Assembly (NCBI GenBank): GCA_009760855.2 | Contig: WPIO01000005.1 | Span: 527,501 to 547,500, forward strand | DNA from: Cristatella mucedo | Lineage: Eukaryota > Bryozoa > Phylactolaemata > Cristatellidae | DNA length: 20,000 bases | Direction: 5' to 3' | Shown: positions 1 to 9,929 of the stretch, piece by piece | Position numbering within the stretch: position 1 is the stretch's first letter | Layout of the letters: each line of letters begins with the position of its first letter | Notes under the pieces: generated by a model | Seen by the model: the letters and a program-made list of their open reading frames with translations, nothing else | The model's database searches: none | What the model was told of the DNA's origin: nothing | Position numbers and translations under genes: made by a program

Positions 1-20
1 TTAGCCTAAGGTAGGCCGGA

Positions 21-318
<298 letters not shown>

Positions 319-323
319 CACAA

Positions 324-1989
324 TTGTCATCTGGCACGTTAAGCACAAGTCAAGTCTCGCGGCACGCAGGGGCTGAGAGCCTGCGCTCCGCCCAGCTTGC
401 AGCGATGACTAATTAATCAGTGTTTCAGTGACATTATCAATAGCGTCAAGGTGACTGTCAATGTCAGATCGGTGCCAGTTGTCCCCGCCGACCCGGTCAG
501 ACTGCGAGCTACCCCATTTACACAATCGTATGCTCACGCTTTGACTAGGCCGGTCTGTAGATGCATACCGTTTAGGTTGCTCAACAGTTTCCAAGACCAA
601 CCGTCGACCGCTAGCTTACGATCGAACCGATAGGTACACGTACACACTCAGCCGAAAGAAATCATTTCAGTATGGCCATGTCCGCTTCGGCTGCACTGGG
701 CCCGGGTGCAACAGAGTTTCTCTACTCTGCCAGGCATACTAAAGTTGCATGTGGAAATAGTTATTGAAAGCCCGGGCTGCGGTCTCGATGTCGACTGGCG
801 GTCCCGATTGACGCTGCCTGCCCAACTTCGACATTTGACCACAAGTTGGACGGTTTAATTTTAGGCAAGTTGGGGAACTGTAGTAATTTTGCTGCGAACT
901 CAGCAGTCTGCTTTGCAGTAGAACGATGATCAGGAAGCGAATGCAGAAATGAAGCACGGCTGCGATGCAAAAAGAGCTCCGTCGCCTGTTCGGACGTCCG
1001 GCCCATCGACTAGGTTTCCCAGTCAACAACTCAGCTCAGGATAGGTAGTGATATCTATAAGTCGTTTGCACGGGATCTCAGGAGAGCTAAATATCTACGC
1101 AGGTGCTTTATAACGTACCGCAGTAGAATCTAAAACCGAGTGGTCATGACATGCACGTCATCACGCTCAGACATGAATGCAAAAGCAAGCCGTTTCCTGT
1201 TTAGGCAAGCATTCAAAAGCCTACACGAAGCCATTCAGGGCCGCCGGTCAGATTAGCCTCAGGCTAGTAAAATACACTGAATCATGCGCAGGCAAACATG
1301 CAATGCATATAAAACAAAAGAGATACAGTTCATTGGGGCCCAGAGAATGCTTATTCGAATAGTTGCGTCTACAACGAGTCAAAGGGATGCAAAGTCAATG
1401 CGATCGGTGATTGACGTAGGAAGCACTTTTGGTCCACACTTTCGGTGCATACAAACTGAACGCCCGACATTTTCAACAGTTCTTCATTCAGTGTAAGTGA
1501 CAACGAGACGATTGGCAGCCGAGGAGTAAGTTGTGCACGGAGAACAAAGAGGTCGAATAGGTGCAAGCTGGTGCAAGGGACCTGACAGACTGAAGCAAAG
1601 AATTCTGAAACTGATTTGATAATTGAAATGGAACGAGTGGAGCTCAGACAGAAGTGGTGCGATGTGGCAGCCTGCCGTTGACAGCTGACCAGACGATTTG
1701 CTGAGTTTTGCTCCAGTTTCGGCCGATTAAGGGCACAAGCTCAAGAGTCCTGAATACAGGTAATTGCAGTATTTAGTCCTGGATACAGGAAGCGTAACTA
1801 ATCTAAATGCGATGTCACAAATGCATGACTTTTGTTTGCCTGTCGTTCTCTTGCATTATTAGCAGGCGCTGATTTTAGCCTATGTTCGTAGCAGTGGTTT
1901 GTCGCCTCAGCCGCACGACAGCAGAACATTAGGGTGGCAGTGGCAAAAAAGGTTGCCACAAAGAGGGCGGGCACACTTCCCTTTACCGT
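324..1989. other. Unannotated single-copy-looking sequence
   Basis: I see no convincing exon, tRNA-like head, LINE tail or tandem repeat in this stretch. Open frames are all under 100 codons, overlap on both strands, and have no recognisable motifs. Base composition is moderate and CpG density rises only after about 1990. Confidence 0.5.
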
Positions 1990-2220
1990 TACGAGCGACC
2001 TGCAGCTAATGGCGAACGTCGCCGAAGGTGTCGCGCGAGCTTTGCGCGTAGACAGATGCCGAGTGCATGCACAAATCCAAAAGCCGCGGCGGCTTTAAAG
2101 TCGCGGAGCGCCGAGCCGGCTCGCCCTTCCGCTCCGCTTCTGCGAGCTTTTACTTGGACCGCCGCGGTCGCGCCTTGGCTGGCGCGAGGCACGCGTCGCC
2201 CAGTAGTTGCCCGGAGAGCA

Positions 2221-2279
2221 GCTGTGGAAGAGCATCGCAATGCGGCCTGCACTCCTGCATCGCGATGCTCCGCCACAGC
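2221..2279. repeat. Imperfect inverted repeat (23 bp arms, 13 nt loop)
   Basis: Arms 2221-2243 and 2257-2279 pair at 20 of 23 positions across a 13-nt spacer. The outer part GCTGTGG/CCACAGC and the inner AGCATCGC/GCGATGCT pair perfectly. The mismatches are three positions, at AAG opposite CCG and at one A near the loop. It sits inside the CpG-rich block. Confidence 0.8.
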
Positions 2280-2630
2280 CGAGGGAAGGAATCGAGGCGT
2301 TTGTGCACTCGACTAGACCGAACAAACCGAGGCCAAACCGGAAAGCCGAGCGATGGGTGCGCGAGGAGACGTGTGCGAAGCGGCGGCGGCCGCCGGCGCG
2401 CCCATCGCGATCGACTGCCGGCAGACCCCTGCGGCCGGCCCGGCCAGCGGCGGAGGCAGAGCGGCCGCCCGCGCGTATTGCCCACCGGTCCATGAGCTGC
2501 AACGCGGCTCGGCGTAGACGCGCTCGCGTTACGTGCGCGGCTGCAGGCGGCGGCCGTCTTCGAGCGATCCGTCGTTTTAAAGCTGCACGCGGCTACGCCG
2601 TGCAGGCGATCGAACCCGCTGCGAGCTACT

Positions 2631-2665
2631 CGGAGCCGCTGGGGGCGTACGTAGCAGCGGCTCCG
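2631..2665. repeat. Perfect 11 bp inverted repeat
   Basis: CGGAGCCGCTG at 2631-2641 is answered exactly by CAGCGGCTCCG at 2655-2665, with 13 nt between. A second palindrome, CTGCACG...CGTGCAG, lies just upstream near 2583-2605. Confidence 0.8.
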
Positions 2666-2865
2666 CGCTCCGATGAAGCGAGGCCGCCGCCGCGTCTCCG
2701 CCGATAGAGCGAGAAGCTCGCCGCCGCCGCCGCCGCCGCGAGGACGCGAGCCGTGCTCGGAGCCCCCGCAGCGAACGAGGAGACCTTTCGTCATCATCAA
2801 AATGGACGAGTCCAGGAGCGGGCGAGCGGCAGAATGCGGCGCGCGTTGCGCGAAATGTCGCCGAC

Positions 2866-2951
2866 GACTAGGGTAGCGAAATGTCGACTACTAGGACGAC
2901 TAGGTACTTCCGACTAGGTACTTCTTTACTACCCGACGACTAGGGTTCTTC
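2866..2951. repeat. Decayed short tandem repeat, CGACTAGG-based
   Basis: The words CGACTAGG, CGACTAGGTACTTC and ACGACTAGGGT recur several times at irregular spacing. This looks like a degenerate tandem array and interrupts the otherwise GC-rich block with AT-richer units. Confidence 0.6.
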
Positions 2952-3128
2952 CGTAGCAGCCGGAGCTGCCGAGACTGCGGATTTCCGAGACGGCGGCATC
3001 CGCCTGCAGCCCGATGCGGGCTGAGCGCTCGCAGCGCTCGCAGCGGGCCGCTTCGAGGGGACGCGGGAGAAGCTCACGGTCGCAGCTGCGGCGAAATGGG
3101 GGAAAGAAGAACCGCTGCCGCCACTCAG

Positions 3129-3154
3129 CTCCTCCTCCTCCTCCTCCTCCTCGT
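3129..3154. repeat. (CTC)n trinucleotide run
   Basis: About eight consecutive CTC units in the CpG-rich block. No coding context is supported, and the Glu/Arg/Leu runs read through it in different frames are repeat products. Confidence 0.9.
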
Positions 3155-3848
3155 AGGGTCGCACAGTCGAAGAAGTCGCGAAGACGGAGGATCGAGCGAG
3201 CGAGCGAGCGTCCCACCGCCGCAACTCGCTCGCTCGCCGTCGCGGGTGCATGCCCGCTCGCTGCCGCGCTCGCGCGCGGACGCGAAGTCCGCCTCTGCGC
3301 GGCGGCGGTCGCCACTCGCCGACGCTTCGCGCGCGCGTCGCTCAAAGCGCGGTTCGATTCGCTCGCACCCCGGCGACATCAGGGGGGGGGGGCGGCACTC
3401 GCGAGGACGCAGGAAACGGGTCGGTGCGGGTGGTGCACTCACCGCGCTGCTGCTAACGGCGGCCGTGGCCGGACGCGCCGCGCTGAGTTGAGCTCGCTCA
3501 CTCGGGTCTCGATCGGCTATCGCCTCGATTGCCTCGCAATCGACTGACTGGCGGGCTGGTGCGAATTCGTCAGCGGCCGTGGCGAGCTTGACTACCCTTT
3601 CGACGGCTGGTGGCGGCAGCGGCGAACGACGCGGGCAAGGCGGGCGTGGGCGTGAGAGGGACCGCTCGCCCAATGACAGTGACGAATAGGTGCTCGCGGC
3701 GTTCGCCGCGAAATTGCATACCCGTTCCCCCGGCACCTCCTCGGTTGCCGCCCGCGCCATGTCATTAGCGTCGCGAGAGACGTCTGGGGCGAAAGGCGAC
3801 GGCGAGCTGCTTCCTGCCGAGCTCGGCCATTCGAGCGCTTTGGTCGAG

Positions 3849-3857
3849 ACTCTCTCT

Positions 3858-3895
<38 letters not shown>
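3849..3895. repeat. (CT)n dinucleotide run
   Basis: Pyrimidine dinucleotide run on the plus strand, opposite in orientation to the (GA)n arrays at both sides of the window. Confidence 0.95.
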
Positions 3896-3899
<4 letters not shown>

Positions 3900-4046
3900 A
3901 GCTCGGCTCGCAAACTCGCGGCGTCGCGCCCACGGCGTCAAACGCCGAGGGCTGACGACCAGTCACTCGGCGCGCTCCGTCCGACCGACGGTTAGCGGTG
4001 CTTAGCACCTTCGCGGTGCGCTCGCCTTCACTCCAAGGCGGCGGCG

Positions 4047-4065
4047 ATGGCGGCGGCGCGTACAG
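4047..4065 (+). CDS. Candidate first coding exon with strong splice donor (speculative)
   Basis: ATG at 4047 in a GGCGATGG context is followed by six codons (MAAART) and one extra base, then CAG|GTGAGC, a near-consensus splice donor at 4066. It ends in phase 1. Joined to the acceptor at 10941, the extra G completes a Gly codon with GC, and reading continues in frame through the ATG at 10944. The result would add seven residues before the signal-peptide methionine. The phase match is one chance in three, and short ATG-donor pairs are common in GC-rich DNA. The exon could equally be untranslated leader or not exist. Confidence 0.25.
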
Positions 4066-4176
4066 GTGAGCCAGCGCCGAGCGCGGCGGCCGCGCCGAGC
4101 GTGCGACTCGCGGCGGCGACGTCGGCCGAGCGCATGGAGAACGCGCTCTTGCGGCATCGCCGAGCCGGCGGGCGCG

Positions 4177-4205
4177 GCTCGAGCGTGTGCGGCTCGAGCG
4201 TGTGC
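4177..4205. repeat. 15 bp tandem duplication
   Basis: The unit GGCTCGAGCGTGTGC occurs twice head to tail. It lies just before a GCAGCAGCAGCC(GCC)n run at about 4219-4245 in the GC-rich block. Confidence 0.8.
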
Positions 4206-4657
4206 TGGCAAGGTCGAAGCAGCAGCAGCCGCCGCCGCCGCCGCGGCAGGCCTTTTTGTCGTCGCATCGCCGTCGGCCGCGCCCTTGGCCCGCGAGCGAG
4301 CACGCTCCCGCGTTCGCTCGTTCGCAGCCTATACGTCGTTTCCCATTCCGCCGCCCGCCGGTAGCTTTTGCGATTGCGCGTAGCTCGCGGTGGCGTAAGC
4401 GACCGATCGCTTTGTCAGTCCACGCTCGCATGCGGAGCCGGTGTGCGCGTGCGATGCCGGAGCGCTTTTTTCCTGCGCTCAGCCTAGCAGCCGACGCTGC
4501 TGAGACACGCGAGCGGCCTTCTCCAATGGTGCTGGCCAATAGAAACGAGCTGATCGGCCGCAGAACACTGTCGCACTTGCTGTACGACCTGGGCGTCGCG
4601 GGCATTGAACGGTCGAGGAGGTGTCCCTGCTATTTTTTTTCATTAAATCCTCCATCG

Positions 4658-4812
4658 TAATAATAATAATATAATTCATTGATATAGCGCCCAAGAGAAC
4701 TTAATCTCCATTCAGGCGCTTCACATATGCCTCGGGGCTCGAGCCCACGACCTCAGTAAGACCTTCGTCGGGGCGAGCACCTTGACCGCAAGACCAAATC
4801 AGCTCGGCGACG
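4658..4812 (-). mobile_element. tRNA-derived SINE with LINE-type tail (family A)
   Basis: Read on the minus strand, a tRNA-like head carries an A-box-like TTGCGGTCAAGG and a B-box-like GGGCTCGAGCCCC. The body follows with GAGATTAAGTTCTC and GGGCGCTATAT, and it ends in a (TTA)n-like tail at 4658-4675. That tail matches the 3' end of the LINE fragments elsewhere in the window, the usual way SINEs borrow LINE reverse transcriptase. A second, headless relative is at 16806-16880. It abuts the right edge of the CpG-rich block. Confidence 0.75.
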
Positions 4813-4833
4813 ACCCGCCAGACCAGCGCGCGG

Positions 4834-4876
4834 AGAGCGAGCGCTCGCGGCACCGGCGCCGGCGAGCGCTCGCTCT
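4834..4876. repeat. Perfect 15 bp inverted repeat
   Basis: AGAGCGAGCGCTCGC at 4834-4848 is the exact reverse complement of 4862-4876, with a 13-nt GC-rich spacer that itself contains CCGGCGCCGG. It lies just beyond the tRNA-like end of the family A SINE. It is a strong cruciform candidate of unknown role. Confidence 0.85.
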
Positions 4877-5167
4877 GACGGCTCCACGGCTCCTCTACGA
4901 GTTGAATTCAATAATGCCTGAGCATTTAGCTGCTGACGCGAAATATTATTTGGAGGGGGAGAGTTGCCCCAAGTGCGCTAAATGGGGCGCCTGGTCATCA
5001 GACGGCACGGCAGTCGCAGTGCCATTCTCTAGTGCTGGTCTTCGTAGCCGTCTCTCTGCTGCAGCAGCTGGTGTCTCGGAGACTCTCCGTCCGAAAAGCA
5101 GCGCCGACTTCGATTGGCTGGCTGGTGTCCGGTCACGGCCCTGCCAATGTATATTTATTTAAAGACT

Positions 5168-5171
<4 letters not shown>

Positions 5172-5232
<61 letters not shown>
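5172..5232. repeat. (TA)n dinucleotide array
   Basis: About 30 TA units. It lies between the family A SINE region and the first family B SINE. Confidence 0.98.
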
Positions 5233-5234
<2 letters not shown>

Positions 5235-5254
5235 ATGGCTGACTTAATAACCTT

Positions 5255-5396
5255 GTATGTAGCGACAGAAGAGCCTTAACGGCTGTCGCCGCCTCTTGCA
5301 GTTGGCTATTAAAAATCGCCCACTGCAGGATTCGAAAGTACGACCTCGGTCATGAAGAGCGAGAACTTCACCTCCTGGGCCATGACGGCCATACGT
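5255..5396 (-). mobile_element. tRNA-derived SINE, family B copy 1
   Basis: On the minus strand it reads ATGGCCCAGGAGGTGAAG (A-box-like), then a short spacer, then CTTTCGAATCCTGC (B-box-like). The tail is TTAAGGCTCTTCTGTCGCTA. The same head-to-tail layout aligns with copies at 9286, 15590 and 17705. The best preserved head in the window is here. Confidence 0.75.
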
Positions 5397-5439
5397 CACA
5401 CTAGTAGCAGTCATTGTAGTGCATCGCTTTGGTCGATGC

Positions 5440-6660
5440 CGGCGAGGTGAATTGATATGACGAAAAAAAGTGAAAAGGACAAGATGGCAGCTCGTGGCGC
5501 CGTTCTGCTGCACCTTTTTTTGCATTGGCTTAAACGCTTTCTGCACATTGCGTTGCTGTCCACTCGACACTTTGCTTCGCAAACATCAGCCGAGATTGCC
5601 CCGCACGTCGGCCAGTTTGCCCTCCTAGCGATGTCAGTCAGTATTTGGCTCTCGCAATCTCACGAGGCAATGCTGAGCAGGCTGATCAGCCAGCAGCTGT
5701 CTCCTCGAATCCTGAGCCAACCTGAGCTGCCATCTCGCCGCTCTTTCACTCCGACATAGAATCTCCATGTGCAGCAGCTCAATGCAGACAGGCTCTCACC
5801 TCTCACCGTCGCGAGCCGGCTGACCGCGACGGTGCTTTCGGGATTGGGCCCCAAGACTCAGGTCTGGCTTCTAGTCGTGAATTAAGCTTGCTAGTTTAGA
5901 CGGAGACCCTTGCGACATCTGCAGCTCGAACACGGAGCTCCCTCTGCCGTGGTCTACTTATTAGGCGGCTCCTATTGCCACGTGACAGATCGCTGCAACG
6001 GGTGCCATGAAAGCTAGACATCCCGTTGTAATACTTAGTTTCCGTGTTCCTGCGGCTAGTTTGCACTCTTATCTTTTAAGCCTTTGCGACTCATGATGTA
6101 TGACATGCCACAGTGGCTGAGCTACTGCCCAGCAACAAGTTTGCCTCCAGTTGTTCGCATTACTCTGTACCTTGCCACTCAGTAGTTTCAAATAGCGAAT
6201 AGCTCAGGTATAGGTTATATTACACAATCCCTTACCACCACTCGTAATAGCATAGTATTGAGAGTTTTTTTGCATGATGTGGCTAGCTCTTTCACGACTT
6301 GGCTTGAACGAATGCACATTCCCATATGGCCGCATACTCGGACTAAAGGATAATGTTCAAATTGGAACTCGGGCAACTTTTTAATAGAAGTTTACTTTCA
6401 AGGGGATGTAACGGAATTCATGTCCACAAAGAAGTCCATTTCTGGTGCATTGCAAAATAATGCAACACTTCCGTTTTGAGTTCATCTCACCATATAAACA
6501 TGCCAGAATGCTATACAGCCAGCTTTTTGCAAATTACTACACCATTTTCAAGTATACTTACTTGAAGAGGTCATTGAAGTAGCCTATTTTGGATATTTAA
6601 TATTTGAGTAAACCGATTCTTGTAAGTGAAAAATATTTCAGGCTTTTCTGATGCAACCTA
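5440..6660. other. Unannotated stretch with one short ORF and one hairpin
   Basis: A 100-codon plus-strand frame (5457-5759) has an in-frame ATG in AAGATGGC context and a Leu-rich start. I recognise no domain and it is probably chance. A perfect 10 bp inverted repeat, CACCGTCGCG/CGCGACGGTG, sits at 5804-5813 and 5825-5834 around AGCCGGCT. From about 5880 the sequence turns AT-richer and shows nothing further until the LINE fragment. Confidence 0.4.
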
Positions 6661-6664
6661 TGAG

Positions 6665-7217
6665 CGTTAAACTCAGCAGCTAGGCTTGTCTGTCGGGATT
6701 GTTGCAGTTGCCACAACCAATTTTAGCCGACCCGCATTGGTTCCAAGTCAAGCAGCTTGTCATTCTTGATTTCAAGGTTCTATAGATCACTTTTAGTTCC
6801 CTTCATTCTCTAGCCCCAGACTACCTATCAGAACTACTCCACACCACGCTAGGCATCGTACCACCCGCTTTTCTTAATCAAATCATTTAGCTACTATGTA
6901 GCCAACTATCATACCTCGTACGAACCTCAAAACCTCTGGAGACCGTGCCTTTAGCTCGAATGCTTTCAAAGCCTGGAACTCACTCCCGACTGGCGTCACG
7001 GCATCTCCTTACTAGGCAACATTTAAAAAGAGGCTACATTTACTTATTTATCACAGCATAGGGTGGGTCATTGTGATTCGTCCGATGTGTGCTTCTTCGT
7101 GCTGACACTGCCCATGCTGCCACCAATCATATTTGCATGTTGACTGTGTGCATGTAAAAAGCCGAGAAAGAGAGTAAGTTCTCTGAGGGTGCTATATAAA
7201 TATAATATTATTATTAG
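6665..7217 (+). mobile_element. 3' end of a CR1/L2-type LINE (decayed)
   Basis: Split over frames, the translation gives ALNSAARLVCRD, PHWFQVKQ, SLHSLAPDYLSELLHTT and GDRAFSSNAFKAWNSLP, then FKKRLHL and a stop near 7101. These match the C-terminal region of ORF2 in CR1/L2-group non-LTR retrotransposons (family consensus ideas: N-A-A-R-L, HWLPV-R, GDRAF...WNSLP). At least two frameshifts and several stops make it dead. The 3' UTR follows, with GAGTAAGTTCTCTGAGGGTG and CTATATAAA, then (TTA)n at 7203-7217. The 5' end is truncated, as is typical of target-primed insertion. It supplies the parent type for the headless tail copies in the window. Confidence 0.85.
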
Positions 7218-7219
7218 CA

Positions 7220-8640
7220 TAACTTCGGCCAAGCTGATCGTAGCGGCACAAGCGGCAAGCAGTTTTCAAATCAGATGCCTGCAACTTTGCTATCTGTCAA
7301 CTGAGTGTCCTGCTATTTTCTCACGGATTTAGCAGGATCTTTTTTCGAATACGAATCCCAGCTGTATCTGCTTGAAGACTTAAGAATCAAAAGCTGAGTG
7401 AGGTGGGCCACAAACTGAACGGGTTATTTCTTGATTTAAAGCAAGCTAATATCTTATCGATGGAGTCACCCACATTCATGCCACTCACACCACTGCCTTT
7501 AAATGGAAGGTATTATAGTTTAATGCACTGGCTGAGGTCTGATCTCACGAGTGTATTTCATGAGTCTGCCTGGAATGCATGTGTCATACGGTTTTATCAA
7601 TGGTGTTCATGCCTTTGATTTTGAAATATGCTTGATAACTTTTTGAAAGTACCAACCTTTATCATTCTCTCACGAGTATAAGCCACAGCTTCTGCTATCC
7701 CGATGTGAGCCAACGCTCCGGCAATCCCGATGTGAGCCATTGCTCGTGCTCCCCCCATCTGACTTTAGGTAAGATACTGCCTAGTAGAGACAATACAGAG
7801 CAGAGAGTGGGGATTCGTCATGGAGAAACAGCACAAGGCTTTGAGCTATGATTACATGAAGGAGGTCGGTTAATAATGATCTGATTATCGACAGTATGCT
7901 GAATGCGAGGTGTGGATGCATGACCGCCTGTACAGAAATGTTTGATTCAGCGGTACGGTCCCCGAGTCGGTTTGCTCTGACAGTACTTTAATATGCAAAT
8001 ATGCGCATTGAAGCACTGAAAGGGAGCAAAGAGCAGTTATGTAAGTTGAATCGTACGATCCTCAAAACGACGTCAGATCAAGTTTTGTAATAGAAGACTT
8101 ATCAGTGCCAGATAGCTAGACAACTAGATTGGTGAACCGTGTTTGGCAGTTAAGCGAGAAGTCACCCAGCTGCCACTCAAGCTGGCACTCAAACTGGGCC
8201 TACCTGAGAAGGCAAAGAGAACCCTTTGTGTAGCCCCGTGGAGCCAGCTGACTTGAAGGATACCTAACCCTACCCTAAAATCTTTCCAAATAGCAATCCG
8301 AAAATCCTTTGCTCGACTGTTTTTCAGCCTCTTGTTATTATTGTAGGTACCGTATTAGTCTCTCAGTGTTACCAAAGCTTGTAGCAGCTTCTAAACGGCA
8401 CCTGCTAGCTGCAAATACTGCAGCCGAAACGGGTTCCAGTTCGTGCAGACGCGTGCTAAATCCTGGAATACTAAGAACAAATTTATAAGGCAAAATATGT
8501 GAGCTCATATCGCCGAAATGAGATGAAAGTCGATATCTGCAAAAAAAACGAACTCGTTAGTCCGAATGATACACATGCAGGCTCCTTTTTCGATAGAAAT
8601 AATAGCCTCTTAAAGAGCTCTGCGTGAGTGCTACGCAGCC
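7220..8640. other. Unannotated stretch with a short tandem duplication
   Basis: A 28-bp period duplication built on ATCCCGATGTGAGCC occurs at about 7696 and 7724. Otherwise I see no exon, transposon end or RNA gene. The 71-codon plus-strand frame at 7403-7618 has no recognisable features and is likely chance. Confidence 0.4.
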
Positions 8641-8649
8641 TTATGACTG

Positions 8650-8790
8650 TACAAGTAATACTAATAATAGTAATAATACAACTGTATAGCACTCTCAGAG
8701 AACCGAATCTCTCTCTAGGCACTTTACATTTGCTGAACAGATGCTGTATAGAAAGCTTTACCAAATGATTGGTGGTAGAATTCGCAAGCA
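8650..8790 (-). mobile_element. LINE 3'-tail fragment (headless)
   Basis: In plus-strand order it reads an (ATA)n-like run, then TGTATAGCACTCTCAGAGAA and CTCTCTCTAGGCACTTTACA, which is the reverse complement of the LINE 3' UTR seen at 7150-7217. No ORF part is left, so it is a very short 5'-truncated copy. The GGTGGTAG segment near its end is shared with the copies at 16685, 17845 and 19138. Confidence 0.75.
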
Positions 8791-9285
8791 GCATACGATT
8801 GTTCGAATGTCTGTTTTATGTGCATATCCCTCAGTAACCCTACAAACCAAGATCAGCAGGTAGTTCTCGCTCTTGACAGGTTCTATAGCACACTCAAACC
8901 GTGGTGGCCGTTAAGTGCACGACATATTTTGGCACAGCACGTCTCTTGCCGCGGAGAATATACTGCCATGGGGCTCTTAATGCTACCCATTACTTCTAAT
9001 CTCAAAACAGAGGGCTGAAGCAGAAGGCACCGCTGCGTCCGTGCACTTCACTATGTTCATCGCGTGTAAGTTTATCAATAACCAAGGGCCAATGACATGG
9101 ATGTATCGTGCTAAGACAAGCGTTGCAATATCAAAGAAATAGCATGCCTAGGCCAGCATGCTAAAACAATTAGGATTACCAGTGAACAGGACCTGTCTGG
9201 CCAGTAGTAACATCCTATCTTGCTGTATGTGAGAGATTTCAGAGTGTAGTTGTAAACAACCCTGGGTCTTAGTGTTTTCACGTTC

Positions 9286-9440
9286 CTGGGTCTTGGCCCG
9301 GAGTACGGTGCTTGCTCTTTATGACCCAGGTCATGGATTCGAGTCCAGTTGTGGTCACATTCTGTATTGACAAATTGCAAGCGGTGGCGATTGCAGCTAA
9401 GGTTCTTCTGCCGCTATATAAGCGAGGCTGCTAAATCAGC
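9286..9440 (+). mobile_element. tRNA-derived SINE, family B copy 2
   Basis: Plus-strand copy. The head has GCTCTTTATGACCCAGGTC and a B-box-like GGATTCGAGTCCAG. The tail has GCTAAGGTTCTTCTGCCGCT, ending near GAGGCTGCTAAATC. It aligns along its length with copy 1 and lies directly upstream of a LINE fragment in the same orientation. Confidence 0.75.
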
Positions 9441-9484
9441 TAACCTTTTTCTAAATGTTCTTTGGACATCCGGGTGGTAATTAA

Positions 9485-9928
9485 AGTAAGGGTACCCCAG
9501 CATGCAGTCCAAGCATCCGTTTCACTGTCCATACTCTCCCTCCGGTAGATGTCTTCGCCAAACGCGGTCACGGCTTTCGTTTCGATACCGATCTGATCAG
9601 ATTTTAATCAGATCAGATCGATCAGATCAGATTTCGATGACAATCAGCTCTACGTCAGCTCTAAGTTAGGCAACCTTTCTGTGCCTTGCTCAGCATCTGA
9701 TTTTATTAATTCTCTGGAAGCCTGCGTCGATGACATTTGTGCTAAACAGCAACTAACTAGCCGAAGTTGCATGCTGACTGCATGTAACCTCGAACCATGT
9801 TGTGCTTGTTGACACTGAGCATGCTACCATGAACCATTTGATCACGCTTCCTTTGCTGCAATTGTAAAGTTCCTAGAGAGAGATTAAGTTATCTGAAGGC
9901 TCTCTTTTAATGTATTATTATTATTATT
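9485..9928 (+). mobile_element. CR1/L2-type LINE fragment with RT core and internal deletion
   Basis: Reading across two frames gives RVPQ, FTVHTLPPVDVFAK, HGFRF and DDNQLYVSSKLGNL, then FINSLEACVDDI. This is the reverse-transcriptase palm of a CR1/L2-group LINE (family form: GVPQGS ... YADDTQLY ... LE-C--DI). A palindromic stretch at 9590-9632 splits the YADD box. Shortly after DDI the ORF stops matching, and the 3' UTR begins near 9765, so most of the C-terminal ORF is deleted. It ends with GAGATTAAGTTATCTGAAGG and (TTA)n at 9911-9928. Confidence 0.8.
9590..9619. repeat. Near-perfect palindrome, GATCAGAT-rich
   Basis: GATCTGATCAGATT at 9590-9603 faces AATCAGATCAGATC at 9606-9619 across TT. 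The ATCAGATCAGAT word is then repeated to 9632. It interrupts the LINE reverse-transcriptase frame exactly at the catalytic YADD motif. Confidence 0.9.
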
Positions 9929-9929
9929 G

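Larger units (their letters stand above)
1990..4650. promoter_or_regulatory. CpG-rich block, candidate promoter/5' region
   Basis: The stretch is strongly enriched in G, C and CpG compared with both flanks. It contains GCC/GGC, CTC and GCGA tracts, a poly-G run near 3381-3389 and several hairpins. The right edge is abrupt, at the T-run and SINE tail near 4632-4660. Long open frames on both strands are Arg/Ala/Pro/Ser-rich and mutually overlapping, as expected when GC-rich DNA lacks stop codons, so I do not call them genes. It lies about 6 kb upstream of the plus-strand signal-peptide exon and could hold that gene's promoter and 5' exon. A promoter role is inference, because no core promoter element was identified with confidence. 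Confidence 0.5.

Noticed and set aside
3415-3480. Minus-strand splice donor (GCG|GTGAGT near 3442) suggesting a divergent gene
   Set aside because: No nearby start codon or coding frame and no matching minus-strand acceptor with coding sequence was found to the left.
2095-4605. Large overlapping Arg/Ala/Pro/Ser-rich open frames (up to 262 codons) in the CpG block
   Set aside because: They overlap on both strands, lack domains, and are expected where stop codons are rare in GC-rich DNA.
5457-5759. 100-codon plus-strand ORF with a Leu-rich N-terminus
   Set aside because: No recognisable domain, no splice context, and a length compatible with chance. Kept only as a note under the unannotated stretch.
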